DNA from: Lachnospiraceae bacterium UBA7202
GTDB lineage: Bacteria > Bacillota > Clostridia > Lachnospirales > Lachnospiraceae
Direction of reading: 5' to 3'
NCBI GenBank assembly: GCA_002490705.1
Contig: DKUO01000017.1
Coordinates: 1 to 64,000 of the forward strand
DNA length: 64,000 nucleotides
A program made the translations under genes and the position numbers. Positions 18,430 through 27,805 of the stretch are shown here, one piece after another (the first letter of the stretch is position 1; the number at the start of each line of letters is the position of its first letter). Below the pieces are notes generated by a model. That model worked only from the letters and a program-made list of their open reading frames with translations, did not search any database and was not told the origin of the DNA.

Positions 18430-20148
18430 ATGGTGATGGTGCTTTTTTCATGGGTGATTCTCTGCGGTGCGGCCCTGCTTTTTGGCAAGGCGGTTACGGA
18501 CAACGTGTACAGGAATTACCCGGAGACTATGGGACGGCCCGATGTCTATATGGTGACGGGCATCATTTTTCTGAATGGTTATGCACAGCTTTTCAGTCTG
18601 TTCTATAAGGTGGCGGGAATCGCCTGCACGATTTTGGGGGCGGCGGGCATTGCCGTCTTTTTTGCGGGCCTTTATGGGCGGTTTTACAGGAAGAAGGATA
18701 TTTGTCTTTTTCCCGGCTGCGCGGGCAAAAAAATGGCTCCGTGGCGGATTGCGGCGGTTGTTCTGTGTCTGGCGCTCACGCTGCTCTGGACCCTCCAGAG
18801 CCCCGGACAGTATGATACGGGGCTTTACCACGCCCAGGCCATTCGCTGGGTGGAGGATTACGGGGTGGTGCCGGGGCTTGGGAATCTGCACATGCGGCTT
18901 GCCTACAACAGCGCTTTTATGCCATTGCAGGCCCTCTTTAGTCTGGGATGGATTGCGGGACAGTCGCTCCACACATTGAACGGGTTTCTCTGCCTTGCGG
19001 CCCTTGTCTACGCGTTTTCCACCGTGCGTCTGTGGGGAGAGAAGAGCCTGCGGATTTCGGATCTGTTAAAGTGCGTGATGGTGGTCTATGTGGTACAGAA
19101 AGCCTATGACATGTCCTCCTCCGGTACGGATATCGAGGCCATGCTGCTGATACTCTATATTTTTATCAAGTGGAGCGAATTCCGGGAAAACCGGTGGGAT
19201 AACGGGGTTTTGTACGGCTGGCTGTGTCTGGTGAGCGTGTACGCCGCCACTGTGAAATTGTCCGCTGCCTGTGTTGCGGTGCTTGCGTTCTATCCGCTGT
19301 ACTTATGGATCAAAGAGAAGAACGGCAGGGCCATTCTTGCCCATGTGGCGGGAGGATTGGCGATTCTGGCGCCATGGCTGATCCGCAACGTGATCATTTC
19401 AGGGTATTTGGTATATCCCTACGCGGGTCTTGATCTGTTCGACCCGGACTGGAAGATGGACAAGGCGGTGCTTACGGAGGACAGTCTGGATATTCGGATG
19501 TTTGCAAGGGGGATTCGCAGTGCGGCGGAGTACGACGATTCTTTGGTCGGCTGGGTGCCGCGGTGGTTTTTTTCGCAGAGTATGGGAGAGCGCATCGTGA
19601 TTATCGTGGGGCTTGTCTGTATTCCTCTGGTGGTTTATCTGCTGGTGAAAAGCCTGCGGCAAAAGGCGTACGGACTGACGGCGCTTTTATCCGCCGCAGT
19701 GATCAACCTTGTTTTTTGGTTTTTCAGCGCGCCCCACATGCGCTATGGCGGTCCTTATATCTACGTGCTGGTGGCGGTGACGGTTGGAGCGTTATTAGAG
19801 AATGCGGGCGGGCGAGAGCCGGTTCGGGAGAAGGGGCGCATGCGGTGTGCGGCAGTTTGTGAGAGTATCCTTCGTCTGGCAGCGGTGGCGCTGGTTGCCG
19901 TGTTTATGCTGCAATACGGGTGGAATCTTACGAAAATGCCGGCGATGGAGGCCAGGACGTTACTCAGGCAGCCGGATTATCTGGCATGGCCGGCCACCCA
20001 GTATCCGGTGGACAACGTTCATATCTGGATGCCGGATGAGGGAGATCTGATCGGTTATTTTGCCTTCCCGGCCACATCCCAGGGCAAACAGCTCAAGGTT
20101 TTGCGGCTGCGGGAAGAAAGCTTTAAGGAGGGATTCCGACATGAGTAA
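18430..20148 (+). CDS. polytopic membrane protein, GT-C-like
   Basis: A 572-residue protein with about eleven hydrophobic segments. A loop after helix four contains SPGQYDTGLYHAQAIRW, with the Asp in the expected GT-C catalytic position, and RLAYNSAFMPLQALF follows. It starts 2 nt after the GtrB-like gene stop with GAGGAGGAG upstream, suggesting that it uses the lipid-linked sugar made by that enzyme. It overlaps the next gene by 8 nt. Confidence 0.65.
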   Translation: MVMVLFSWVILCGAALLFGKAVTDNVYRNYPETMGRPDVYMVTGIIFLNGYAQLFSLFYKVAGIACTILGAAGIAVFFAGLYGRFYRKKDICLFPGCAGKKMAPWRIAAVVLCLALTLLWTLQSPGQYDTGLYHAQAIRWVEDYGVVPGLGNLHMRLAYNSAFMPLQALFSLGWIAGQSLHTLNGFLCLAALVYAFSTVRLWGEKSLRISDLLKCVMVVYVVQKAYDMSSSGTDIEAMLLILYIFIKWSEFRENRWDNGVLYGWLCLVSVYAATVKLSAACVAVLAFYPLYLWIKEKNGRAILAHVAGGLAILAPWLIRNVIISGYLVYPYAGLDLFDPDWKMDKAVLTEDSLDIRMFARGIRSAAEYDDSLVGWVPRWFFSQSMGERIVIIVGLVCIPLVVYLLVKSLRQKAYGLTALLSAAVINLVFWFFSAPHMRYGGPYIYVLVAVTVGALLENAGGREPVREKGRMRCAAVCESILRLAAVALVAVFMLQYGWNLTKMPAMEARTLLRQPDYLAWPATQYPVDNVHIWMPDEGDLIGYFAFPATSQGKQLKVLRLREESFKEGFRHE

Positions 20149-21070
20149 ACCGGATATTCACGCGGATGATTATGCGCTTACCCTAAATACGTCAAAGGAC
20201 ATGTTATCGTGCATGCGGGCGGGGAAGCTTAACAGCATCAGCGTTGTGCCCAATATGAACTGTTTTGAAGCCTGCATGTCCCTGCTTTACGAGGAGATAC
20301 CAAAGCTCCCTTTCCTGCCCCTGATGTCGGTGCATCTGGATTTCGTGGAGGGAAGGAGCCTGGCGGGTAAAGAGGCAGCGCCGGATCTGGTAAAGCCGGA
20401 GGACGGCCTGATGGGACTTGGCTGGGGCGGTCTTTTTGCGGCTTCCTACCTGCCCGGAAAACGGAAGAAAATCAAAAGCCAGCTCAAGCGGGAAATCAAA
20501 GCCCAGATTGGGAGAGTGCAGGAGGCGGTGGAGAAATGTATCTCGATTGCGCAGGAGGCCGGTGTTCCCTGTGCACAGAAGGGATTGCGGATCGACAGCC
20601 ACCAGCATGCCCATATGATTCCCGTGGTGTGGGAGGCAGTTTTGCAGGTGATCTCAGAGGAGGGATATCAGGTCGAATATATCCGCAATTCCAAGGAACC
20701 GCTGAGGGTATTCCTGACAGATGTGTCACTTTATAAAACCTACCGCCCGATTAACTTCGTGAAGAACCGGCTTTTGGACCTCTATTCCCACAAGGTGGAC
20801 CGCTACTGCAAAGCCCGCGGAATGAGCCAGATGTACTTGTGGGGACTGGTGATGAGCGGCCGTATGGATCAGGGGAGAATCGGGAAGCTTTACGGAAAGA
20901 TGAAAGGAAAGGCCGAGAAGGACGGGAGAACGCTGGAAATTCTGTTTCATCCGGGGCTCACTCTGCCGGAGGAGGTTACGCCGGAGATTGCCAGAGAGGC
21001 GGCGGAGGATTTTTATCTGCGCAAGGATCGGCATTTAGAGATGGCGGCGGTGCTGCATGTAAAGTGGTAA
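20141..21070 (+). CDS. ChbG/HpnK (YdjC) family carbohydrate deacetylase
   Basis: A 309-residue protein. The metal-binding start HADDYALT is at residues 7-14 and a second metal/catalytic region RIDSHQHAHMIP lies near 150-161. Family members remove N-acetyl groups from glycans such as chitooligosaccharides or hopanoid-linked GlcNAc. Here it is the last gene of the GT8-to-GT-C operon, so it may deacetylate an amino sugar of the locus glycan or its lipid-linked intermediate. No signal peptide is seen, so it should act in the cytosol. It starts 8 nt before the preceding stop, preceded by AAGGAGG. Confidence 0.8.
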   Translation: MSKPDIHADDYALTLNTSKDMLSCMRAGKLNSISVVPNMNCFEACMSLLYEEIPKLPFLPLMSVHLDFVEGRSLAGKEAAPDLVKPEDGLMGLGWGGLFAASYLPGKRKKIKSQLKREIKAQIGRVQEAVEKCISIAQEAGVPCAQKGLRIDSHQHAHMIPVVWEAVLQVISEEGYQVEYIRNSKEPLRVFLTDVSLYKTYRPINFVKNRLLDLYSHKVDRYCKARGMSQMYLWGLVMSGRMDQGRIGKLYGKMKGKAEKDGRTLEILFHPGLTLPEEVTPEIAREAAEDFYLRKDRHLEMAAVLHVKW

Positions 21071-21084
21071 AGAGATGGATAAGC

Positions 21085-22062
21085 TTAATTTAATTTCTGC
21101 CGCAGCTCCGGCACCTCCTGTGCCAATATTTCCATGAAATATTCTGCCCCCTCCTCATTTAGGTGGTCGGAGTCGGAAAACAGGGTCAGATTTTCCATAA
21201 ATCTGTCGTCGTGAGAGTAATCGTAATAATTGACACCTGTGTCAGATGCAATCTGATGAATTGTACCATAGAAACGGTCGAGAAAGTCTTCCGGTACCGG
21301 ATTGTTGTAATAGATGGAAAAGGGCGTGGTGATGAGCACGGGCGTAAGCTCGTGCTCTTTGCAGTAGGCGATCAGTTCCCGAAGCTGTGCCTCGCGTTCG
21401 GGCAGAAAGTAATTTTCCTTGTTGTTAAAGTGGCGGTCAAAGCGCGCGGCGGCCCTGTCTGCGAACTGGGCAACGGCGGCCTCGTCCATCTGTGCTTCTT
21501 CCCCCGCTTCCTCCTGCGCATGGACGGTCAGTTTGTCCGGCAGGAGCTTCAGAAGATCCTCACCGGCTGAAAGAATCGGAAATCTGGCGGTCACGATATC
21601 CGTGAACAGATCGTAGTCAGGAATGTTTTGCGGGGAGAGGCAGTGATAGTATTTGACGGACAGCGCCTGCGCCTCGCTCTCGTTCACCGTCTCGTTGTTG
21701 AAGGAAAAGTAGGAGACCGGGATAAAAAGCACGCACCCGTCCTCCAGATGCTGTCCGTACTCCTTTAACAGCGCCAGGTCATAGGCATAGGTCTGGCTCA
21801 CATTGCCGAAGTTAAAGCAGGAGAAACCGTCCTCCGTAAAGCCGTCGTAGGTGAAGTCGTAGGCGCCGTGGGAGCTGCCCACATTGGCGATTTCCACGTC
21901 CTCGATCTGATTTCCCAGCATCCGCAGGTTCCACAGATCTCGGTATTTGTCGTCGTCGATCTTCCGGTAGGGGATGTTCAAAAGATACAGGAACAGAACC
22001 GCCGTCCCGGGGATGGCGATACACTTTATAATAAATGTGAGAATTTCTTTTTTTCTGTTCAT
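21085..22062 (-). CDS. membrane-anchored SGNH/AlgX-like protein
   Basis: A 325-residue protein with one N-terminal membrane helix (residues about 10-27) and an extracytoplasmic SGNH-like domain. The nucleophile block is VGSSHGAYDF near residues 62-71 and the C-terminal Asp/His block is DSDHLNEEGAEYF near 299-311. It lies directly after an MBOAT gene, the standard partner: the MBOAT moves an acyl group across the membrane and the SGNH protein transfers it to, or removes it from, the glycan. AAAGGA precedes the ATG. It is the last gene of a three-gene minus-strand operon. Confidence 0.75.
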   Translation of the reverse strand: MNRKKEILTFIIKCIAIPGTAVLFLYLLNIPYRKIDDDKYRDLWNLRMLGNQIEDVEIANVGSSHGAYDFTYDGFTEDGFSCFNFGNVSQTYAYDLALLKEYGQHLEDGCVLFIPVSYFSFNNETVNESEAQALSVKYYHCLSPQNIPDYDLFTDIVTARFPILSAGEDLLKLLPDKLTVHAQEEAGEEAQMDEAAVAQFADRAAARFDRHFNNKENYFLPEREAQLRELIAYCKEHELTPVLITTPFSIYYNNPVPEDFLDRFYGTIHQIASDTGVNYYDYSHDDRFMENLTLFSDSDHLNEEGAEYFMEILAQEVPELRQKLN

Positions 22063-22074
22063 ATGAGTTCCTTT

Positions 22075-23520
22075 CTAAAACTGGAAGTATATAAATTCCG
22101 TCGCAATCCCCTTATAGGAAAACAGCGCGATTGCCACTAAAAGCAGTACATACAGGGTCCATCTGACAAGACATTTCTGCCGGGAGATCAGCTCGATCAC
22201 ATCCTGATTCAGGGCCAGGAGATCCCAGATCAGGAGAACCACGGCCGAGAGCGCCATGCCGAACATGGACCAGTAGGACATGTCAAGACAGATAACCGCG
22301 GTTTTCAGGTAATTCACAGGCCGGCCGATATCCCAGAACAGCCTTGAGATAATCCAAAAGGCGTCCTGTATGGTGTTGGCCCGGAAAAAGATCCAGGTAA
22401 AGCATAACAGAGCAAAGGTGAGTGGAAGCTGCCACCAATGCTTCTTTCGGACGACGGGAACGCCCCGCCGTGTTTTCGGATAGAGAAATGTCTCTAAAAT
22501 CTGCAAAACGCCGTGAATCCCGCCCCAGACGATATAGGTCAGGCTGCTGCCGTGCCAGAAACCGCTGACCAGAAAGGTGAGAAAGAGATTCAGGCAGTGA
22601 CGGAAGCGGTTCACCCGATTGCCGCCGAGGGGAATGTACACATAATCGCGAAACCAGGTGGAGAGGGAGATATGCCAGCGGCTCCAGAATTCCCTGATGG
22701 AGAAAGCGAAATAGGGGGTCTTGAAGTTGGTCATAAGTTCTATGCCGAAAAGTCTTGCACAGCCGATGGCAATGTCCGAGTAGCCGGAGAAGTCGCAGTA
22801 TATTTCGATGGCGAACATCACCGTGGTGATGATAAAGACAAGGCCCACATAGCTGTAAGGATTGTCGTACACCTTGTTCACTACTGTGGCGAAGACATCC
22901 GCGATCACCAGTTTTTTGAAATATCCCCAGGCCATTAGTTTCAGCCCGTAGGTCACATTGCGGTAATCAAAAAAGCGTTCCTTTTTTAACTGCGGTAAAA
23001 GGGAATCTGCCCGGCCGATGGGGCCCGCCAGAAGCTGGGGGAAGAAGGAGACAAAGAGGGCATAGTAGCCAAAATGCCGCTCCGCCTTGCATTTTCCCCG
23101 GTATACGTCGATCAGGTATCCCATGGACTGGAAGAAATAGAAGGAGACCCCGGCCGGCAGCAGGATCTTTATGGTCAAGGGCTGCATGGACAGCCGTCCC
23201 GCATCAATCAGCGCGTTGAGTCTTTCGATCACAGGCGCTCCCAGTTTGAAGATGAGAAGAATGCCTACAAGGGGCCAAACTCCGCCAAGCAGGCAGCGCC
23301 GTTTGGCGCGCCGGTTCTCCGCTTTTTCCAGACCCAGAGCCAGCGCGTAGGTGAGCAGGGTGGTAAAAAAGAGCAAAAGACCATAGGCCGCATGTAAATT
23401 CATGTAGAATACATAGCTTGCCGCCAACAGGAAAATCCATCGGTATTTGGCAGGCACGATATGATACAGGATAAAAGCCGCAAGCAAAAAGACGGCGAAG
23501 GTCATGGAATTAAAAAGCAT
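22075..23520 (-). CDS. MBOAT family O-acyltransferase (AlgI-like)
   Basis: A 481-residue polytopic protein that begins MLFNSMTFAVFLLAAF, typical of AlgI/PatA-like MBOATs. Both conserved His regions are present: EFWSRWHISLSTWFRDY followed by YIPLGGNR, and GFWHGSSLTYIVWGGIHG. It would pass an acyl group, usually acetyl from acetyl-CoA, across the membrane for O-acylation of an extracellular glycan. GGGAGG precedes the ATG. It lies 11 nt after the GtrII-like gene and 12 nt before its SGNH partner. Confidence 0.9.
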   Translation of the reverse strand: MLFNSMTFAVFLLAAFILYHIVPAKYRWIFLLAASYVFYMNLHAAYGLLLFFTTLLTYALALGLEKAENRRAKRRCLLGGVWPLVGILLIFKLGAPVIERLNALIDAGRLSMQPLTIKILLPAGVSFYFFQSMGYLIDVYRGKCKAERHFGYYALFVSFFPQLLAGPIGRADSLLPQLKKERFFDYRNVTYGLKLMAWGYFKKLVIADVFATVVNKVYDNPYSYVGLVFIITTVMFAIEIYCDFSGYSDIAIGCARLFGIELMTNFKTPYFAFSIREFWSRWHISLSTWFRDYVYIPLGGNRVNRFRHCLNLFLTFLVSGFWHGSSLTYIVWGGIHGVLQILETFLYPKTRRGVPVVRKKHWWQLPLTFALLCFTWIFFRANTIQDAFWIISRLFWDIGRPVNYLKTAVICLDMSYWSMFGMALSAVVLLIWDLLALNQDVIELISRQKCLVRWTLYVLLLVAIALFSYKGIATEFIYFQF

Positions 23521-23531
23521 AGCTTCCTCCC

Positions 23532-25067
23532 TTAGTCAGTGTTTTCCTGATGAAAACGGATGATAATTTTGCCGCCGTTTTCGTAGCAGGAGTAGACGCT
23601 GTTTGCGAGTACGGGCTGTGTGTTTTCCATCAGCTCCCGGTCCTCCTCGGTCAGGCTGTCAAAGGCGAAGGTTTCCTGTGTATAGTGTAAAATCTGCGCA
23701 CCGCCTATATAGGAAGAGTTGGTGAGATAGGTGGGAACCAGCTCGGAGAAAATCGGATATTTTTCGCACAGTCTGGCGGTTTCCGGCGAACGCGGCGCCC
23801 GGCCCGATACGGTGAGCGTCCCATATGCGCCATTTGCATTCAGGGTTTCAATATCGTGGACGATGCTGTAGGTCAGATATTCCTCGTACTGCTTTTGGCT
23901 TGTCAGGGCATTCCCGTAGGTATAGGAAAAGGTCAGGCCAAAGAGCAGGCAGGGCAGAAACAGAAGAGACCAGAGCTTTCTTCGCGCAGGCGGAAGAAAG
24001 GTGAGCATACCGCCAGCCCATAAGCCAAGACTGCACAGGCACAGCAGGGAATGGACGCTTACGCTGAAGGAGGAGGGCGCAAGGACCAAAAGCGGGCCGG
24101 CTGCGCCAAGAAGCATAAGCAGGGGAAGCAGAATCAAACAGACAAGGGAGAAAATCCGTCTGTACAGGGAGCGTCTCCTTCGAAAAAGGGTAACGCCGGC
24201 GCAGATCATACCTCCGATGATCAGTGCCGCAAAGAGCAGGATCAGGGGCTTTGGAATGCCCTGTAGGACAAGGCGGATATAGTGGAGCAGCATTTGGAAA
24301 TTCTGCGAGATTCCGGAGGACAAGCCCTCCTCGGACCGCCATGCAAAGCGGTAGGCGTCCGGCTGCCATCCGCCGTTTGCGGGCCGGATCAGGCGGTTTA
24401 AGATCACGTATTTGTAGAGCACAGCGCTGCAACCGCAGGCGGCTATACGGACAAAAAGCCGGGGCAGGTCGATGCGCGATGCAAAGAACATATAAAACAG
24501 CTCCAGAAACCAGAGGCTCACATAGACGCCGGCTGCCGGCTGGTAGGTGGTAAAGACGATCATGCACAGGAGAAAGGAAAAGAAAAAAATTTTCCACAGC
24601 GCCTTCCTCGGAGGAACCACATAGGGCAGAATGGCGGCGCAGAGCGCAAGCGTCATGGTAACCGAGTCAAAACGGTAGGACAGATCGGAGAGGAAAAAGG
24701 GGTTCGCGATCACCAGAAAACCGATGCTCAGGGCGGGAAACAGAAAACCGCCGTCCGGCAGATACCGCTTGACATACAAGGTGACGGTGTACGCTAAGAG
24801 CAGCACGGCAAGAAGCAGCGTCAGAGGAAACACGTCGCCCAGAGGAAAGCCGCCGCCAAGCCAGCGCATAAGCCGTTCGGTGAGCGGTCTGGCGTCATTG
24901 TTCCAACCGGTGACGCCATGGAGACTACGTGACAGGTCGTCCTGATAAAAGCGGTTTGCCAGAATGAGCGGCAGGACATAGAGGCCGTACAGAACCGTCA
25001 ATCCCCGAAAGAGGGTGCTGTCTTTTTTTTCTATGGTAAGCCAAACGGGGAATTTTTTTGGGATCAT
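23532..25067 (-). CDS. GtrII-like polytopic glucosyltransferase-domain protein
   Basis: A 511-residue protein with about eleven hydrophobic segments. Early on it has NRFYQDDLSRSLHG and WNNDARPLTERLMRWL, the pattern of the GtrII family that adds glucose side branches to O-antigen from undecaprenyl-phosphate glucose. I chose ATG 25067, preceded by GGAGG, instead of an upstream in-frame ATG lying in the promoter. It is the first gene of a minus-strand operon with MBOAT and SGNH genes, so side-branch addition and O-acylation may be controlled together. Confidence 0.7.
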   Translation of the reverse strand: MIPKKFPVWLTIEKKDSTLFRGLTVLYGLYVLPLILANRFYQDDLSRSLHGVTGWNNDARPLTERLMRWLGGGFPLGDVFPLTLLLAVLLLAYTVTLYVKRYLPDGGFLFPALSIGFLVIANPFFLSDLSYRFDSVTMTLALCAAILPYVVPPRKALWKIFFFSFLLCMIVFTTYQPAAGVYVSLWFLELFYMFFASRIDLPRLFVRIAACGCSAVLYKYVILNRLIRPANGGWQPDAYRFAWRSEEGLSSGISQNFQMLLHYIRLVLQGIPKPLILLFAALIIGGMICAGVTLFRRRRSLYRRIFSLVCLILLPLLMLLGAAGPLLVLAPSSFSVSVHSLLCLCSLGLWAGGMLTFLPPARRKLWSLLFLPCLLFGLTFSYTYGNALTSQKQYEEYLTYSIVHDIETLNANGAYGTLTVSGRAPRSPETARLCEKYPIFSELVPTYLTNSSYIGGAQILHYTQETFAFDSLTEEDRELMENTQPVLANSVYSCYENGGKIIIRFHQENTD

Positions 25068-25104
25068 GGTCTGTTGTCCTCCGACTTCTAACGTTGCATA
25101 GTTA

Positions 25105-25123
25105 ACGAAATTAAAAATTTCGT
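25105..25123. promoter_or_regulatory. perfect 8-bp inverted repeat in a divergent promoter region
   Basis: ACGAAATT (25105-25112), AAA, then AATTTCGT (25116-25123). It lies about 5 nt downstream of the predicted start of the minus-strand GtrII transcript, so it could be a 5'-end mRNA hairpin or an operator. Confidence 0.5.
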
Positions 25124-25134
25124 TTACTATCGTT

Positions 25135-25163
25135 ATTTTACTGCATTGCATTTTTTTTTACAA
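25135..25163 (-). promoter_or_regulatory. sigma-A-type promoter for the GtrII-MBOAT-SGNH operon
   Basis: On the minus strand TTGTAA (25158-25163) and TAAAAT (25135-25140) are separated by 17 nt, including a run of A residues. Its -35 lies only about 10 nt from the -35 of the divergent MBOAT promoter. Confidence 0.6.
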
Positions 25164-25172
25164 GGCGTAGGT

Positions 25173-25201
25173 TTGCGAGTTTGTGGATAGTATGGTATAT
25201 T
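25173..25201 (+). promoter_or_regulatory. promoter for the MBOAT gene at 25219
   Basis: TTGCGA at 25173-25178 and TATATT at 25196-25201 are separated by 17 nt. The -10 is part of the sequence TATGGTATATT (25191-25201), a motif shared with other promoters of the locus. The leader would be very short, about 11 nt. Confidence 0.5.
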
Positions 25202-25218
25202 GAAAAGCGGAGGCGGAC

Positions 25219-26754
25219 ATGGCGATCACTTCATTTTACTTTTTATGTTTTTTTTCCATATTGCTGATCCTCTATTACAGCATTCCCCATAAATTCCAGT
25301 GGGGTTTTCTTTTGGTGTGCAGTGTGGCGTACTGTCTGTTTGAGGGACAGGGGGCGTTGCTTCTCTACCCATTTGTCTCCGTGGCTGCCTGCTATACGGG
25401 GACGGGGCTTCTGGCTAAGACCCCGCCGGAGGAGGAGAAAAAGCGCAGAGGAATACTGCTTGTGACCATTCTGGTGAATATCGGAATCCTTTTTGCCTTG
25501 AAATATGTCAATTTTCTAATCAACACCGCGGACGGGGTGGTTTCCCTGTTCGGCGGGCCGCAGGACCTGCTTCCCGGCGTGGATTTTTTGGTGCCGCTTG
25601 GAGTGAGCTTTTATACCTTTTCCCTTTTGGGCTATGTGATTGACGTCTATTACGGGCTTGCCGGGCATCAGAAAAACGGTCTGAAGCTGGCGCTCTACGG
25701 CCTGTATTTTCCCAATTTGATTTCCGGCCCGATTTTAAAGTACAGGGAGCATGCGGAACAGTTTTTTGCGCCTCATGCCTTTGATTACAGACAGGTCACA
25801 AGGGGATTGCAGCGCATGGCATGGGGCTTTTTTAAGAAGCTTGTGATTTCCGAGAGACTGGGCGTTTTGGTGAATACGGTCTACGGGGATTATGAGAGCT
25901 ATCCCGGCGCTTATATCTGGGTGGCGACTGCCTGTTATGCTTTTCAGCTCTACACGGATTTTTCCGGCTGCATGGATATCGTGCTGGGACTGTCGGAGAG
26001 TCTGGGGATTCTTCTGCCGGAAAACTTTCAAACGCCTTTTTTTTCAAAGAGTGTGGCGGAATACTGGCGCAGATGGCATATCACCTTGGGCGTGTGGATG
26101 AAAGATTATGTTTTTTATCCCCTGCTCCGGTCAAAACTCTTTACGAACCTGAACCAATCCTTTAAAAAGAAATTCGGCAAAAAAAGAGGGAAGCAGTACG
26201 CCACTTTTGCGGCTATGTTTGTCCTCTGGCTGACGGTGGGGATCTGGCATGGCGGCGACTGGAAGTTTGTGATCGGTTCGGGACTTCTGCACTGGTTCTA
26301 TATCGTGATGGAGGAGCTTCTTGCGCCGCCCTGCGCGCGCATGATGGAGCGGTTTTCGATCAATGCGGCAGGACGGTTTGTGGCGGGCGTCCGCATTCTG
26401 CGCACGTTTTTTCTGGTATGTATCGGCGATCTATTTTTCCGCGCTGCCTCGGTGGGGGATGCCCTCGCGATGCTGCGCAGGGCGGTGGGCGTGTGGAACC
26501 CGCATATCCTCTGGGACGGTTCCCTCTTAGCGCTGGGGCTTGACGGCATAGAGACGGCGGTGGCGGTGCTCTCGCTTATTGTGTTGTGGGCGGTGTCCTT
26601 AGCCGGGAGAAAGGGACCGGTGCGGGACCGCATTGCGAAAAGGCCGATTTTCCTGCGCTGGATTCTCTGGTACGCGCTTCTGTTCGCCGTGATCCTGCTC
26701 GGCTATTACGGGCCGGGGTACAGCGCGGCGGAGTTTATTTATCAGGGCTTTTAG
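25219..26754 (+). CDS. MBOAT family O-acyltransferase, divergent subtype
   Basis: A 511-residue polytopic protein with both MBOAT His regions: EYWRRWHITLGVWMKDY and VGIWHGGDWKFVIGSGLLHW. It differs from the other three MBOATs of the window: the PLGGNR element is replaced by YPLLRSK and followed by a very basic loop (KKKFGKKRGK), and no SGNH gene follows directly. The substrate may therefore differ. GGAGG precedes the start. The next gene is a GT2 in the same orientation 75 nt downstream. Confidence 0.85.
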   Translation: MAITSFYFLCFFSILLILYYSIPHKFQWGFLLVCSVAYCLFEGQGALLLYPFVSVAACYTGTGLLAKTPPEEEKKRRGILLVTILVNIGILFALKYVNFLINTADGVVSLFGGPQDLLPGVDFLVPLGVSFYTFSLLGYVIDVYYGLAGHQKNGLKLALYGLYFPNLISGPILKYREHAEQFFAPHAFDYRQVTRGLQRMAWGFFKKLVISERLGVLVNTVYGDYESYPGAYIWVATACYAFQLYTDFSGCMDIVLGLSESLGILLPENFQTPFFSKSVAEYWRRWHITLGVWMKDYVFYPLLRSKLFTNLNQSFKKKFGKKRGKQYATFAAMFVLWLTVGIWHGGDWKFVIGSGLLHWFYIVMEELLAPPCARMMERFSINAAGRFVAGVRILRTFFLVCIGDLFFRAASVGDALAMLRRAVGVWNPHILWDGSLLALGLDGIETAVAVLSLIVLWAVSLAGRKGPVRDRIAKRPIFLRWILWYALLFAVILLGYYGPGYSAAEFIYQGF

Positions 26755-26829
26755 AAAATCTGATAGTAAAGAATGTTTTTTTATGATAAACTATAAAATA
26801 TAGGCAATATTTGACATAGGAGACGGATC

Positions 26830-27765
26830 ATGGACAAGATAGCGGTATTGATTCCCTGTTATAATGAGGAGAAGACCATTGCAAAGGTGGTGAAGGACGC
26901 CAGAGAGGCGCTTCCCGACGCGGTGGTTTATGTATACGATAATAATTCCAACGACCGCACGGTGGAGCTCGCGAGGGACGCCGGCGCGGTGATTCGTTAT
27001 GAATATATGCAGGGCAAGGGAAACGTGATTCGCAGGATGTTCCGGGAGATTGAAGCGGAGTGCTATATCATGGTGGACGGCGACGACACCTATCCTATGG
27101 AATATGCCAAGGAAATGGTGGAGCGGGTGCTTTCCCACAACGCCGATATGGTGGTGGGAGACAGGCTTTCTTCTACCTATTTTACGGAAAACAAGAGACC
27201 TTTTCACAATCTGGGCAACTCTGTCGTGCGGGGAAGCATCAACCGGCTTTTCCACTGTGATATCAAGGATATCATGACGGGATACCGCGCGTTCAGCTAT
27301 GGCTTCGTGAAAACCTTCCCTGTGCTTTCCACCGGATTTGAGATCGAGACGGAAATGACCATACATGCGGTCTACAACAACATGCAGATCGAGAATGTGA
27401 TCGTAGACTACAGGGACAGACCAGAGGGGAGCGAGTCAAAGCTGAACACCTTTTCCGATGGGTTTAAGGTGCTTCACACGATTTTCAAGCTCTACCGGGA
27501 TTACAAGCCCTTCGGTTTTTTCGGACTGTGTTCCGCCATTCTGACGCTGATTGCGGTGGTGCTGTTTATTCCGATTTTGATTGCCTATTTTGAGACGGGA
27601 ATGGTGGAGCGGTTTCCCACGCTTTTTGTTTGCGGTTTTTTGGCGTTGGCGGCCATCCATTCTCTCTTTACAGGGTTGATGCTGTCCAATATGGCGCTGA
27701 AAAACAGACGCGATTTTGAGTACCGTCTTAGCCTTGTGACAAGGCGGGTACGGGAAAACGCGTAA
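26830..27765 (+). CDS. GT2 polyprenyl-phosphate sugar synthase-like glycosyltransferase
   Basis: A 311-residue protein with a cytosolic GT-A domain: AVLIPCYNEEKTIAKV at residues 5-20, VYDNNSNDRT near 37-46 and the metal-binding VDGDDTYP near 81-88. Two C-terminal membrane helices follow at about 235-258 and 267-290. The DNNSNDRT segment, AKV after YNEEKTI and DIMTGYRAFS match a bacterial family of dolichyl-phosphate-hexose-synthase-like enzymes. It would charge undecaprenyl phosphate with a hexose for the neighbouring GT-C proteins. AGGAGACGG precedes the ATG. Confidence 0.8.
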   Translation: MDKIAVLIPCYNEEKTIAKVVKDAREALPDAVVYVYDNNSNDRTVELARDAGAVIRYEYMQGKGNVIRRMFREIEAECYIMVDGDDTYPMEYAKEMVERVLSHNADMVVGDRLSSTYFTENKRPFHNLGNSVVRGSINRLFHCDIKDIMTGYRAFSYGFVKTFPVLSTGFEIETEMTIHAVYNNMQIENVIVDYRDRPEGSESKLNTFSDGFKVLHTIFKLYRDYKPFGFFGLCSAILTLIAVVLFIPILIAYFETGMVERFPTLFVCGFLALAAIHSLFTGLMLSNMALKNRRDFEYRLSLVTRRVRENA

Positions 27766-27805
27766 GCCGCGTTTGTAGGAAGTAAATTAGGCTGGAGATA
27801 TTGGC

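Noticed and set aside
26811..26840. A perfect TTGACA close to the GT2 gene at 26830
   Set aside because: A -10 at the right distance would fall inside the coding sequence and none is visible, so it is probably chance.
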